Shown in pieces: positions 17,994-26,021 of a DNA stretch of 64,000 bases. Position 1 is the first letter of the stretch; the number at the start of each line of letters is the position of its first letter. This DNA is from CAUZJF01 sp965248605 (lineage in GTDB: Bacteria > Chloroflexota > Dehalococcoidia > Lucifugimonadales > CAUZJF01): positions 806,001-870,000 of the forward strand of contig CBDFJV010000007.1 in assembly GCA_965248605.1 (NCBI GenBank). Direction: 5' to 3'. The notes under the pieces were generated by a model that had not been told where the DNA came from, did not search any database, and saw only the letters and a list, made by a program, of their open reading frames with translations. The translations under genes and the position numbers were made by a program.

Positions 17994-18965
17994 CTAGGTC
18001 GCCAGCTCTCCAATTGCGGGAACGCCTCCTAGCCCGGTCGCGAGCCTGACAGCTCTCACCACCGCTCTGGCCACCGCCACCGAGACGGCGGCGCAAAGGC
18101 GGTTCATGTCTGCCAGCTCGTCGAGACCGCCCGTGGCAAGGGCGAACATCGTGTCGCCGTCGACCATCAAATGGGCCGGCCTGATGGACAGCGCGAGGCC
18201 GTCGTGGGCAACGGACGCTAGCTTGTTCGCTTGCTCCTTGGTCAGCCTAGCATTTGTCGCGACGACGCCGATGGTTGTGTTCGTAGGCACGGCTCGTATC
18301 GGTTTGAACTCCGGAGCCGTAATCAGAGAGACGGGATCGAGCATGCGCTCACCCTCGCCTCGAGGGCCGGCGACCAGTTCACCTGTCTCAGGTTCGAAAA
18401 CTCCGCCCGACGCGTTCACCGCCACGATGGCCCCGACGGTCAGTCCGCCGCCGAGGTCTAGCGACGCGGTCCCGACGCCGCCCTTGACTGCGTGGTCCAT
18501 GCCTAGAAACTTGCCGACGGTGGCGCCTGTCCCGGCTCCGACGCTGCCCTCGGTTACCGGTCCGAACGTCGCCTGCATGCAAGCCTCGTAGCCGTCGTCG
18601 GCGCTGGGGCGGACGGCGCCGTCGCCCACCGCAAGGTCGAAAAGGATGGCCGCTGGCACGATCGGTACGATTGCCTCACCGGCCGGATAGCCGATTCCTC
18701 GCTCTTCGAGGTAGCGCATGACTCCAGAGGCGGCGTCGAGGCCGTAGGCACTTCCTCCGCTTAGCACTACGGCATGCACGTCGGGCACGAGGCTCGTCGG
18801 GCGTAGCAGGTCCGTTTCTCGCGTACCCGGCGCCGACCCGCGGACGGCGACGCCGCCTACCGCGCCAGATCGGCACAGCACGACCGTGCATCCCGTGGCA
18901 GCATCGGCGTCGGTGTAATGGCCGACCTCAATGCCGAACACGTTGGTGATGCCTTCTTCGCTCAT
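17994..18965 (-). CDS. P1 family peptidase (DmpA/BapA-type, S58)
   Basis: Members of this self-cleaving N-terminal-nucleophile family are aminopeptidases or beta-peptidyl peptidases. The 323-residue product has the family start TNVFGIEVGHYTDADAATGC, the glycine-rich VGAGTGATVGKFLG, the conserved LTVGAIVAVNASG, and TNTTIGVVATNA (about residue 237), where the chain is expected to cut itself before the nucleophilic Thr. It is first in a transcript with the DUF2520, panB and panC genes. A hydrolase that releases beta-alanine from beta-peptides would fit a pantothenate operon; this link is an inference. Confidence 0.9.
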   Translation of the reverse strand: MSEEGITNVFGIEVGHYTDADAATGCTVVLCRSGAVGGVAVRGSAPGTRETDLLRPTSLVPDVHAVVLSGGSAYGLDAASGVMRYLEERGIGYPAGEAIVPIVPAAILFDLAVGDGAVRPSADDGYEACMQATFGPVTEGSVGAGTGATVGKFLGMDHAVKGGVGTASLDLGGGLTVGAIVAVNASGGVFEPETGELVAGPRGEGERMLDPVSLITAPEFKPIRAVPTNTTIGVVATNARLTKEQANKLASVAHDGLALSIRPAHLMVDGDTMFALATGGLDELADMNRLCAAVSVAVARAVVRAVRLATGLGGVPAIGELAT

Positions 18966-18986
18966 GTCCGAAGGCCCACTAAAATA

Positions 18987-19021
18987 ATGAAGCCTCCCAG
19001 ACCTTGTCGGGAAGGCTTCAT
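18987..19021 (-). terminator. Stem-loop with T-rich tail ahead of the P1 peptidase gene
   Basis: ATGAAGCCT and AGGCTTCAT, extended by CCC/GGG, form an inverted repeat with an 11-nt centre. On the minus strand the hairpin is followed by TTATTTTA, the layout of an intrinsic terminator, and lies only about 20 nt upstream of the P1 peptidase start. It could therefore be a leader attenuator of the peptidase-pan operon. No leader peptide rich in one amino acid and no T-box sequence was recognised upstream. Confidence 0.5.
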
Positions 19022-19204
19022 CGCTATGTCAACTATCGGCCGCTCGGCTAGGTCGACGGCCATGGCGTATCTCGCATATGCTCACCGTTCCCTGGAGGAT
19101 TGGCTGCGGCGACATCATAACAGCACCGTTGCCGACGAATCAACGAAACGCTTGGGGCCCCATTCGAAAACGTGCAATACTGAAGTCACGCCTACGCTGC
19201 TTTT

Positions 19205-19238
19205 TTGCCTTTTTTGTCGAGATTCGTATAGTGTAGAA
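19205..19238 (+). promoter_or_regulatory. Candidate promoter of the lpdA-pdh operon
   Basis: In the 315-nt gap before lpdA, TTGCCT (19205-19210), a 16-nt spacer and TATAGT (19227-19232) resemble a sigma-70 promoter; TAGAAT at 19233-19238 is an alternative -10. The start codon follows about 45 nt later with AGGGAG as ribosome site. The rest of the gap shows only the stem-loop near 19000. Confidence 0.4.
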
Positions 19239-19279
19239 TAGTCCGCGCTTTCCACGGGGAACCCCTAGGGAGATTGTGA

Positions 19280-20662
19280 TTGGCAGACTATGATCTTGTA
19301 GTCATTGGCGGCGGCCCCGGCGGGTACGTCGCCGCCATACGGGCGGGCCAGCTTGGCCTGAAGACTGCATTGGTGGAGAAGGAGGAGGTCGGCGGAGTTT
19401 GTCTTAACTGGGGCTGCATACCTAGCAAATCGTTGCTTAGAAACGCCGAGGTCCTGAGTTTATTCAACAACGCCGCGGACTTCGGTATTACGGTAAGCGA
19501 TATCCAGCCAGACTTCGGGAGTGCTATCGACCGAAGCCGGCAAGTAGTCGAGAAGCTTACCAGCGGCGTGGCCTTTCTCCTGAAGAAAAACAAGGTCGAA
19601 TACATTGAGGGAACCGGCGTTCTCGAAAGCAAGAACTCGGTGGCCGTCAGTGAAGCGGATAGATCGCTTTCCACAAGTAATGTGATCGTCGCGACGGGAG
19701 CGAGATCGAGACACCTCGAAAACCTGCCGGTGGACGGCGACGTTGTCATCACGAGCCGCGAGGCCCTGGAGACGCGTGAGGTCCCGGCCCGGGCGGTTAT
19801 CGTGGGAGGGGGCCCCGTAGGCGTCGAATTCGCGTATTTGTGGAGGGTGTACGGCGCCGAAGTGACCATCGTCGAGTTGTTGCCCCGCCTGGTGCCGTTA
19901 GAGGACGAGGAGATCAGCAAGCAGCTCGGACGGTCGTTCCAGAAACAGGGCATCAAGGCCATGACGGCGTCCCAGGTTAAAGAAGTCGAGGTAGACGGTC
20001 AGGTGGCTAGAGTGACGGTAGCTAGCGACTCAGGTGAGACGGTGATCGAGTGCGACAAGGTGCTGGTCGGTGTTGGGTCTCAGGGTAATGTGGAGAGCAT
20101 CGGTCTGGAAGAACTCGGGGTCGAAACTGAGCGCGGATATATCTCGGTCGACGAGAGGATGCAGACCAACATGTCGGGCGTTTACGCCATCGGCGACGTT
20201 ACGGGCAAGCTACCGTTGGCGCACGTCGCGTCTGCACAGGGCGTAACGGCCGTGGAAGCCATCGCTGGCATGGACCCTCCCGTATTGAACTATGATCTGA
20301 TGCCCAAGGCGACGTATTGCAGGCCGCAGGTCGCGAGCTTTGGGCTGACCGAAGAGCAGGCGAGGGAGCGCGGCCACGACGTCAAGATCGGCAAGTTCCC
20401 GATGATCGCCAGCGGTAAAGCACTGGCACTGGCCGAGACCGAAGGAATGGTTAAACTCGTGGTCGACGCTGAGATCGGCGACATCCTTGGCGCCCACATG
20501 ATCGGACCCGAGGTGACAGAGCTCTTGGGCGAACTGTCGATGGCAAACATGCTTGAGAGTACGACGAAGGAGTTGGGCTGGCTGGTCCATCCACACCCCA
20601 CGATTTCCGAGGCGGTGAAGGAGGCGGCTTTGGCCGCCGATGGCGAAGCGATTCATATTTAG
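19280..20662 (+). CDS. lpdA: Dihydrolipoamide dehydrogenase (E3)
   Basis: E3 reoxidises the dihydrolipoyl groups of the E2 subunit with FAD and NAD. The 460-residue sequence has the FAD motif VVIGGGPGGYVAAIRAGQLG (residues 7-26), the redox disulfide Cys41/Cys46 in GGVCLNWGCIPSK, the NAD motif VIVGGGPVGVEFA, the second FAD segment YAIGDV and the His-Glu pair in HPHPTISE near the end. Translation begins at a TTG (19280), since no better ATG fits the N terminus MADYDLVVIGG and AGGGAG precedes it. It leads an operon with the E1 and E2 genes, which assigns it to the pyruvate (or related 2-oxoacid) dehydrogenase complex. Confidence 0.95.
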   Translation: MADYDLVVIGGGPGGYVAAIRAGQLGLKTALVEKEEVGGVCLNWGCIPSKSLLRNAEVLSLFNNAADFGITVSDIQPDFGSAIDRSRQVVEKLTSGVAFLLKKNKVEYIEGTGVLESKNSVAVSEADRSLSTSNVIVATGARSRHLENLPVDGDVVITSREALETREVPARAVIVGGGPVGVEFAYLWRVYGAEVTIVELLPRLVPLEDEEISKQLGRSFQKQGIKAMTASQVKEVEVDGQVARVTVASDSGETVIECDKVLVGVGSQGNVESIGLEELGVETERGYISVDERMQTNMSGVYAIGDVTGKLPLAHVASAQGVTAVEAIAGMDPPVLNYDLMPKATYCRPQVASFGLTEEQARERGHDVKIGKFPMIASGKALALAETEGMVKLVVDAEIGDILGAHMIGPEVTELLGELSMANMLESTTKELGWLVHPHPTISEAVKEAALAADGEAIHI

Positions 20663-20710
20663 GGCTTGGTCGCGCAGTCGGCCAGACCGGGAACCGGAGT
20701 CGGGACAGTA

Positions 20711-21688
20711 ATGCAGGTGGCGACGAAACTAGAGACAAATCAGGCCGTCGATCTCTATACTCAGATGCTGCTTATACGCCGCTTCGAGGAGCAGAGCAGC
20801 CGCCTATACACGCAAGGCAAGATCAGCGGCTTCCTGCACCTGTACATTGGTGAGGAGGCCATCGCGGTTGGCGCCATGTCCGCCCTTCGCGACGACGACT
20901 ATGTTATTACCCACTATCGGGACCACGGGCACGCCCTGGCGAGGGGACTCGACCCCAAGAAGGTGATGGCCGAGCTAATGGGCAAGGTCACCGGGACCAG
21001 CGGAGGCAAGGGCGGTTCGATGCATCTGTTCGACGTATCCAAAGGGTTCATGGGAGGCCATGCGATCGTCGGTGGGCAGATGCCGATAGCAGTCGGCCTG
21101 GCTCTGGCCGTCAAGTACAAGCAACAGGACAGAGCCGTCGTCTGCTTTTTCGGCGATGGCGCCGTCAACGAGGGAGAGTTTCACGAGTCTCTGAATCTGG
21201 CGTCCCTTTGGCAGCTTCCGGTGATCTTTTTTCTCGAGAACAATCTGTATGGCATGGGGACTCACGTCGACCGAACGCGGGCCGGCGGTCGGGACATCTA
21301 CATGGCAGCGGACGCATACAAGATCCCTGCGGCGCAGATCGACGGCATGGACGTTGTAGCCGTCCGTGAGCAGACAGTTGCCGCGGTAAAACGGGTTCGC
21401 TCAGGAGGCGGGCCCGTTTTCATAGAGGCCATGGCGTACAGGTTCAGAGGGCATTCCATGGCTGACGCTCAGGCGTACAGAGACCGAGGAGAGATCCAGG
21501 AGTGGCAGGCACGAGACCCGATCGAGAGCTTCAAGAAGCTGGCCGTGGACGATGGACTTATCTCCGAAGAGGATCTAGAGAGCATCGGCCGCGAAGTTGA
21601 TGCGACAATAGAAGAGTCGGTCGCGTTCGCCGATAAGAGCCCGGAGCCGACTCTAGAGGCTCTCTATGAGAACGTCTACGGCTCTTGA
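20711..21688 (+). CDS. pdhA: Pyruvate (2-oxoacid) dehydrogenase E1 component, alpha subunit
   Basis: E1-alpha binds thiamine diphosphate and decarboxylates the 2-oxoacid. The ATG at 20711 gives MQVATKLETN ahead of LYTQMLLIRRFEEQS, the usual family start; an earlier in-frame GTG would add 15 residues of poor composition. The TPP motif is GDGAVNEG followed by FHESLNLASLWQLPVIFFLEN, in two parts around 150-180, and the phosphorylation-loop-like YRFRGHSMAD is near 250. Length of 325 is typical of E1-alpha proteins. It starts 48 nt after lpdA and precedes the beta subunit by 30 nt. Confidence 0.94.
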   Translation: MQVATKLETNQAVDLYTQMLLIRRFEEQSSRLYTQGKISGFLHLYIGEEAIAVGAMSALRDDDYVITHYRDHGHALARGLDPKKVMAELMGKVTGTSGGKGGSMHLFDVSKGFMGGHAIVGGQMPIAVGLALAVKYKQQDRAVVCFFGDGAVNEGEFHESLNLASLWQLPVIFFLENNLYGMGTHVDRTRAGGRDIYMAADAYKIPAAQIDGMDVVAVREQTVAAVKRVRSGGGPVFIEAMAYRFRGHSMADAQAYRDRGEIQEWQARDPIESFKKLAVDDGLISEEDLESIGREVDATIEESVAFADKSPEPTLEALYENVYGS

Positions 21689-21718
21689 CCGCCGAACCCT
21701 GACGGGCCGGAGAACCGA

Positions 21719-22699
21719 ATGGCCGATATGATCCTAAGAGACGCGATAGTCCGGGGCCTCCGAGAGGCCCTTGACTCGGACGAAAACGTGCTCATCATGG
21801 GAGAAGATATCGGCGCTTACCAGGGGTCCTACGCCGTCACAAAGGGGTTCTTGGAAGACTATGGCCCCGAGCGCATCAGGGATACGCCGATCTCGGAATC
21901 CGCCGTCGTCGGCGCCGGCGTCGGCGCCGCTCTGGCCGGGCTGCGGCCCATCATCGAGATGATGACGATCAATTTCATGCTGTTGCCCATGGACCAGATC
22001 GTGAACCATGCGGCGAAGCTCCGGTATATGTCCAACGGCCAGCTCAGCGTTCCGATTGTGATCAGAGCCGTTACGGGTGGTGGTATGCGGCTTGGCGCGA
22101 CCCATTCGCAGAGCTTCGAGGGCTGGTTCGCGTCGGTACCCGGCCTTAAAGTCGCCGCGCCGTCCGACCCCTATGACGCACTAGGGCTGCTTCGGACGGC
22201 CATCGCGGACGACGACCCGGTCATCTATGCTGAGCACGGCAGGCTATACACGAGCATCTCGGGCGAGGTGCCCGACGACTACTACGACATTCCCTTCGGT
22301 CAGGCGGCCGTCAAACGTGAGGGTTCGGACGTGACCCTGGTTGCCTACTCGAGAATGGTCCACATGGCCATGGAGGCGGCCGAATCTCTGGCCGGTAAAG
22401 GTGTCGAGGCCGAGGTCATAGACCTCCGGACGCTTCGTCCGTGGGACCGCGACACCGTGGTTGCCTCGGTCGAGAAAACGGGACGAGCGATCGTCGTCGA
22501 GGAGGCGTGGAGGACCGGCGGCTTCGCCGGGGAAGTGGCGAGCACGATTCAGGAAGAGGCGTTTGATCACCTCGACGGCCCGGTCGGTCGGGTCGGTGGC
22601 GAGGACGTGCCGGCACCGTACGCCGGTAGTATCGAGTCTTCGGCCTTCCCCGACGCCAAGCGAATAGTGACCGCAGTCGAGGAGCTATATGGCGCCTAG
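21719..22699 (+). CDS. pdhB: Pyruvate (2-oxoacid) dehydrogenase E1 component, beta subunit
   Basis: Partner of E1-alpha in the alpha2-beta2 decarboxylase. The 326-residue product starts MADMILRDAIVRGLREAL and has the family landmarks MGEDIGAYQGSYAVTKG (about residues 27-43), DTPISESAVVGAGVGAALAG, FMLLPMDQIVNHAAKLRYM with the TPP-contacting residues, and RAVTGGGMRLGATHSQS. The C-terminal transketolase domain VEVIDLRTLRPWD-like segment (EAEVIDLRTLRPWDRDTV) near residue 235 is intact. The operon position fixes its role. Confidence 0.94.
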   Translation: MADMILRDAIVRGLREALDSDENVLIMGEDIGAYQGSYAVTKGFLEDYGPERIRDTPISESAVVGAGVGAALAGLRPIIEMMTINFMLLPMDQIVNHAAKLRYMSNGQLSVPIVIRAVTGGGMRLGATHSQSFEGWFASVPGLKVAAPSDPYDALGLLRTAIADDDPVIYAEHGRLYTSISGEVPDDYYDIPFGQAAVKREGSDVTLVAYSRMVHMAMEAAESLAGKGVEAEVIDLRTLRPWDRDTVVASVEKTGRAIVVEEAWRTGGFAGEVASTIQEEAFDHLDGPVGRVGGEDVPAPYAGSIESSAFPDAKRIVTAVEELYGA

Positions 22700-22753
22700 C
22701 ACGCCACAAAGGTTGGTCATAGCAGGGGGTGAGCACTGGCTACTGAACTGAAC

Positions 22754-24028
22754 ATGCCGCAGATGGGCTACGACATGCGCGAAGGCACAGTCGTCCGATG
22801 GCTGATGACGGAGGGCGATGAGGTCAAGGTCGGTGACGCCGTCGCGGAGATCGAGACCGACAAGGCTGTCGTCGAGTTCGAGTCGACCGACGCTGGCATT
22901 CTGCGTAAGATACTGGTGTCCGAAGGGACCACTGCGGACGTCGGGACGCCGATCGCGATCGTCGGCACCGCGGACGAGGAGATCGTCGTGCCGGAGTCCG
23001 CCGAACCACCTTCGGACGAAGGAAAGACGCCCGATGAGCCTGAGAGTATACCGCTGCCGCCGCCCGCAGCCGCTGAGGCAGTGCCTCCACCACCCTCTGG
23101 CGAGGTTCGGGCGTCGCCGGTCGCCAAAAGGCTGGCCGCCGAACGCGGAATCGACCTTGCCCAATTACAGGGTACGGGACCCGGAGGTCGCATCACCCGG
23201 AAGGATATCCTTGACTACGAGCCGTCCGAGCCTGGTGAGGTAGAGGCCCCGGCTGGGCCTGAACCTGCACCTGCGCCGCCTCCGGCCGCTCCCGAGCCGG
23301 CCAAGGCACCCGCCGCCGCGGCTCCTACGCCTGCACCCGTTCCTGGAGAAAAGGTCCCGCTGACCCGGATGCGACAGCAGATCGCCAGGGTTACGGTCAA
23401 GAGTAAGCAGGAGATACCGCATTTCTACGTCTCCACCGACGTTGAAATGTCGAGGGCCATGGACCTTCGCAAGCAGGTGAACGCAGACCTAGAGGACAGC
23501 GGGGTGAGGGTCAGCGTCAACGATTTGATCATCAAGGCTTGCGTTGGAGCGCTGATTAAATACCCGAGGTTCAACGCTTCCTTCGCTGACGATGCGATTC
23601 AGATGAACGAGGCGATCAACGTTGGGATAGCCATAGCCGAGGATGAGGGACTGATCGTCCCGGCGATCATGGACTGCGGCGGCAAAAGCCTCGCTGAGAT
23701 TGCCGTGGCCAGCAAAGACCTGATCGAGCGCTCCAAGGGGGGTACCCTTCACGCGGAGGAGTACACGGGGGGCACCTTCGCTATAAGCAACCTCGGCATG
23801 TTCGACGTTTCGAGCTTCGCAGCTATCATTCAGCCGCCCCAATCGGCCGTACTGGCCGTTGGTAGAGTAGAGAAGCGGCCGGTCGTAAACAATGGGGACC
23901 TCGCCGTGGCCCAGATGATGACGGCCACCCTCTCAGTGGACCACCGCGTCTCGGACGGCGCTGAAGGCGCGCGCTTCGTAGCCGAGGTGAAGCGCCTCTT
24001 GGAGCACCCGATCAACCTCCTGGTTTAG
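22754..24028 (+). CDS. pdhC: Dihydrolipoamide acyltransferase (E2)
   Basis: E2 is the core of the complex and moves the acyl group from E1 to CoA. Domains in order: a lipoyl domain with the modified lysine in EIETDKAVVEF (Lys37), a Pro/Ala/Glu-rich linker, a peripheral subunit-binding domain (ASPVAKRLAAERGIDL with GPGGRITRKDIL), a second Pro/Ala linker, and the catalytic domain ending in VDHRVSDGAEGA with the HxxxDG active site. The annotated ATG lacks a good ribosome site; a CTG at 22736, preceded by GGGGGTGAG, would give LATELNMPQMGYDM, the usual length of lipoyl-domain starts, and may be the true start. Confidence 0.95.
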   Translation: MPQMGYDMREGTVVRWLMTEGDEVKVGDAVAEIETDKAVVEFESTDAGILRKILVSEGTTADVGTPIAIVGTADEEIVVPESAEPPSDEGKTPDEPESIPLPPPAAAEAVPPPPSGEVRASPVAKRLAAERGIDLAQLQGTGPGGRITRKDILDYEPSEPGEVEAPAGPEPAPAPPPAAPEPAKAPAAAAPTPAPVPGEKVPLTRMRQQIARVTVKSKQEIPHFYVSTDVEMSRAMDLRKQVNADLEDSGVRVSVNDLIIKACVGALIKYPRFNASFADDAIQMNEAINVGIAIAEDEGLIVPAIMDCGGKSLAEIAVASKDLIERSKGGTLHAEEYTGGTFAISNLGMFDVSSFAAIIQPPQSAVLAVGRVEKRPVVNNGDLAVAQMMTATLSVDHRVSDGAEGARFVAEVKRLLEHPINLLV

Positions 24029-24105
24029 TCGGCTTCTCGTCCACAAGAAGTACGGGTGCCAAACTTCGGCATCGTCTTTGTCGTCAGGACGCGGGGCTCT
24101 TGCTT

Positions 24106-24265
24106 CCTCTCCCTCTGGGGGCTTTGCACTTAAAGTGCCCCGAACCGTCATTGTCCTTCGACGAGCTAAGGACGAACGGTGGGATTTGAAGCTACGTTCG
24201 TGGTGAGCCTGTCGAACCACGGCTCTGCAACACGACTTTTGGTGCAAAGCCCCCTCTGGGAGAGG
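24106..24265. repeat. Small inverted-repeat element (MITE-like)
   Basis: The 250 nt between the convergent E2 and VOC genes contain a 160-bp unit with 24-bp terminal inverted repeats: CCTCTCCCTCTGGGGGCTTT at 24106 and its near-perfect complement ending at 24265. Inside are GTCCTTCGACGAG and GAGCCTGTCGAACCACG, the kind of short segments dispersed widely in Chloroflexota genomes. It has no coding capacity and resembles a non-autonomous miniature element. Confidence 0.6.
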
Positions 24266-24278
24266 ATTGAGGTGAGGG

Positions 24279-24680
24279 TTATCCCGCCACGTAGCTCTTG
24301 ATCTCGATCTTGTTTCCGTCGGGGTCGGTCACGTTGAATGACAGGCCGTTTCCTTTGGCACCCCACCGAGCACCCGCCGGACCGCGCGCATCCACGCCCT
24401 GTGACTGCAACGCCTCGATCAGGCCCTCCATGTCGTGTTCGTCGACGACCAGGCAGAAGTGGTCCAAGTTCCTGGAACCGCCCGTCTCGCCATCGCTGGA
24501 CCGAAGGTCGATCAGTGACGACTCTGAAACTCTGACCGAGACGAAGCCTACCTCGCCCCGTCGGAACTGGTCTTCGCGGAGGACCTCGAGGCCCAACACG
24601 TCCCTATAGAATTGGAGTGACTTGTCGACGTCCTTGACATTGAGGACCAGGTGGTCGAGGCCTACGACGCGCATTTCCAA
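24279..24680 (-). CDS. VOC family (glyoxalase/extradiol dioxygenase-like) protein
   Basis: A 133-residue metalloenzyme-fold protein with the vicinal-oxygen-chelate start VVGLDHLVLNVKDVDKSLQF, where the His is the first metal ligand, then LDHFCLVVDEHD with a second His, and a final DPDGNKIEIKSY, whose Glu is usually the last ligand. The reaction cannot be told from sequence; lactoylglutathione lyase-like, fosfomycin-resistance-like and dioxygenase-like members all share this pattern. It lies alone between the pdh and act operons. Confidence 0.85.
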   Translation of the reverse strand: MEMRVVGLDHLVLNVKDVDKSLQFYRDVLGLEVLREDQFRRGEVGFVSVRVSESSLIDLRSSDGETGGSRNLDHFCLVVDEHDMEGLIEALQSQGVDARGPAGARWGAKGNGLSFNVTDPDGNKIEIKSYVAG

Positions 24681-24725
24681 CCTCGCGGCGAGGACTGAGA
24701 GACAGGCTTCGATCTGACGAGAAGC

Positions 24726-25421
24726 TTACTGGTCTAGGAGGTACTTGACCAGGTTCCAGCGCTCGTCTTCGGTGAGGAGCAGACGGAACTCCGGCATCGG
24801 GGAGTTCGATTCCTTGCCTCGTTCGATTAGAGCGTACCCCTGTCTCCCCCCGTTCGAGATGAACGCGAAAATCTCGCCCTCGGTAGAGGATGCCTGAGTC
24901 AGGGGGAGCATGAGATTGGCGGGCAGCGGGGCCAGCGCCTTCTCTTTCATCATTGTTCCCATGCTGCCGTCGCCTGTCATGCTTGCCCCGTGGCAGACGA
25001 CGCAGTTGACTCGAAATAGCTCTGCTACGTGAGAGGCGTCGTAAGAGTCTAGGACTCGCTGGGGGATCTTGAGCGCTCCGTACTCTTCCAGTGATTCATA
25101 TCTTAGCTCCCGGCCTGTCACCGGCACCGCGTCGGGGTGGGGGAGGAGTCGCGGACCTTCCTGCGACTTATACGACGGCTGATAGTGCATTTCATTAAAC
25201 AGCAACACGGCGTGTGACCCGGTCTTGGGCAGCGCCGGAAGCTTGAACCGCGCCAGGCCATAGACTTCGGCGTCCCCCGTCCTGATATTCCCGCATGCGG
25301 CCACGACAATAGAGATCGCCGCTGCGGCCAACACGACACCGAGAGCGCGCAGCCTCTTGCCGCGCCCCCCCGTTGGGGAAGGTTGGGAAAGGGGATTCTG
25401 TGGTCTGGGCAAACGATTCAT
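24726..25421 (-). CDS. actE: Alternative complex III monohaem cytochrome c lipoprotein (ActE-like)
   Basis: A lipoprotein cytochrome: after a Lys/Arg start and a hydrophobic stretch, the lipobox reads SIVVAAC (Cys43), and a single haem c site CVVCH lies at about residue 140 followed by GDGSMG; a methionine in SPMPEF near residue 208 is a possible sixth haem ligand. It ends the ACIII operon, where ActE passes electrons from ActA toward the terminal oxidase. Odd point: the first about 20 residues (NPLSQPSPTGGRGKR) look like translated repeat DNA, so the gene start may have been altered by a repeat insertion or lies further downstream at a non-ATG codon. Confidence 0.85.
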   Translation of the reverse strand: MNRLPRPQNPLSQPSPTGGRGKRLRALGVVLAAAAISIVVAACGNIRTGDAEVYGLARFKLPALPKTGSHAVLLFNEMHYQPSYKSQEGPRLLPHPDAVPVTGRELRYESLEEYGALKIPQRVLDSYDASHVAELFRVNCVVCHGASMTGDGSMGTMMKEKALAPLPANLMLPLTQASSTEGEIFAFISNGGRQGYALIERGKESNSPMPEFRLLLTEDERWNLVKYLLDQ

Positions 25422-25457
25422 CAGCTACGATCGTGCGACGTCGCGCGCAACGTGCGG

Positions 25458-26009
25458 CTACTCTGTCTCCTGCTCTTCCCAGCCGCGCTTGACGTCCTCT
25501 GCTCCCGCCTCCTTCAAGACATCCTCCGCGGCGCCTATCCGCTCCTCGGACGAGGTCACCGCAACGCCGATATACCCCTCTGTGATGCGGGTGTCGTAGG
25601 CGCCCATGAAGACTCTGGGCAACCTGGACTCAAAGATGATCCCGAAGACAGTGAAGAGTATCGCCCCGAGCATCGTGCCCTCGTACATGACAATGGCCAT
25701 CGGTGGTATCGACAGGATTGGCTTGCCACCAGTCACGACCGGAAAAGCGAGCTGCGTGCCCGTGGTTAGTAGCAGCCCCACGATGAATCCGCAGGCTGCC
25801 CCTATGAGCGGGAACCTGTAGAGCTTGTGGACCGGCTCCGCCTCGCCGAACGTGCCCTCGGGGTACGGGGTCCCCGTGAGCACTTCGTACTCGCCATCGG
25901 CGAACCCGGCTTCCTTCAGCGCATCGAGAGCATCCGCAGCCGGGTCCTCCTCGGAGAACACGCCGATTACGCTCCGTTGCGACAGCATATCGCTCAACGA
26001 TTGTGCCAC
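25458..26009 (-). CDS. actD: Alternative complex III membrane subunit ActD (DUF3341)
   Basis: The 183-residue protein has a cytoplasmic ferredoxin-like N-terminal half (SVIGVFSEEDPAADALDALK) and two membrane helices, LIGAACGFIVGLLLTTGTQL (about 88-107) and TMLGAILFTVFGIIFES (about 128-145), separated by a short loop, exactly the DUF3341 layout. ActD is a structural membrane subunit of ACIII. It follows actC by 12 nt and precedes the cytochrome gene, the usual order C-D-E. Confidence 0.9.
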   Translation of the reverse strand: MAQSLSDMLSQRSVIGVFSEEDPAADALDALKEAGFADGEYEVLTGTPYPEGTFGEAEPVHKLYRFPLIGAACGFIVGLLLTTGTQLAFPVVTGGKPILSIPPMAIVMYEGTMLGAILFTVFGIIFESRLPRVFMGAYDTRITEGYIGVAVTSSEERIGAAEDVLKEAGAEDVKRGWEEQETE

Positions 26010-26021
26010 TTCAAAACTCCT

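Noticed and set aside
18966..19279. T-box or amino-acid leader peptide in the gap upstream of the peptidase
   Set aside because: No T-box core sequence was found and the only short frames contain one or two ordinary residues, not a codon run.
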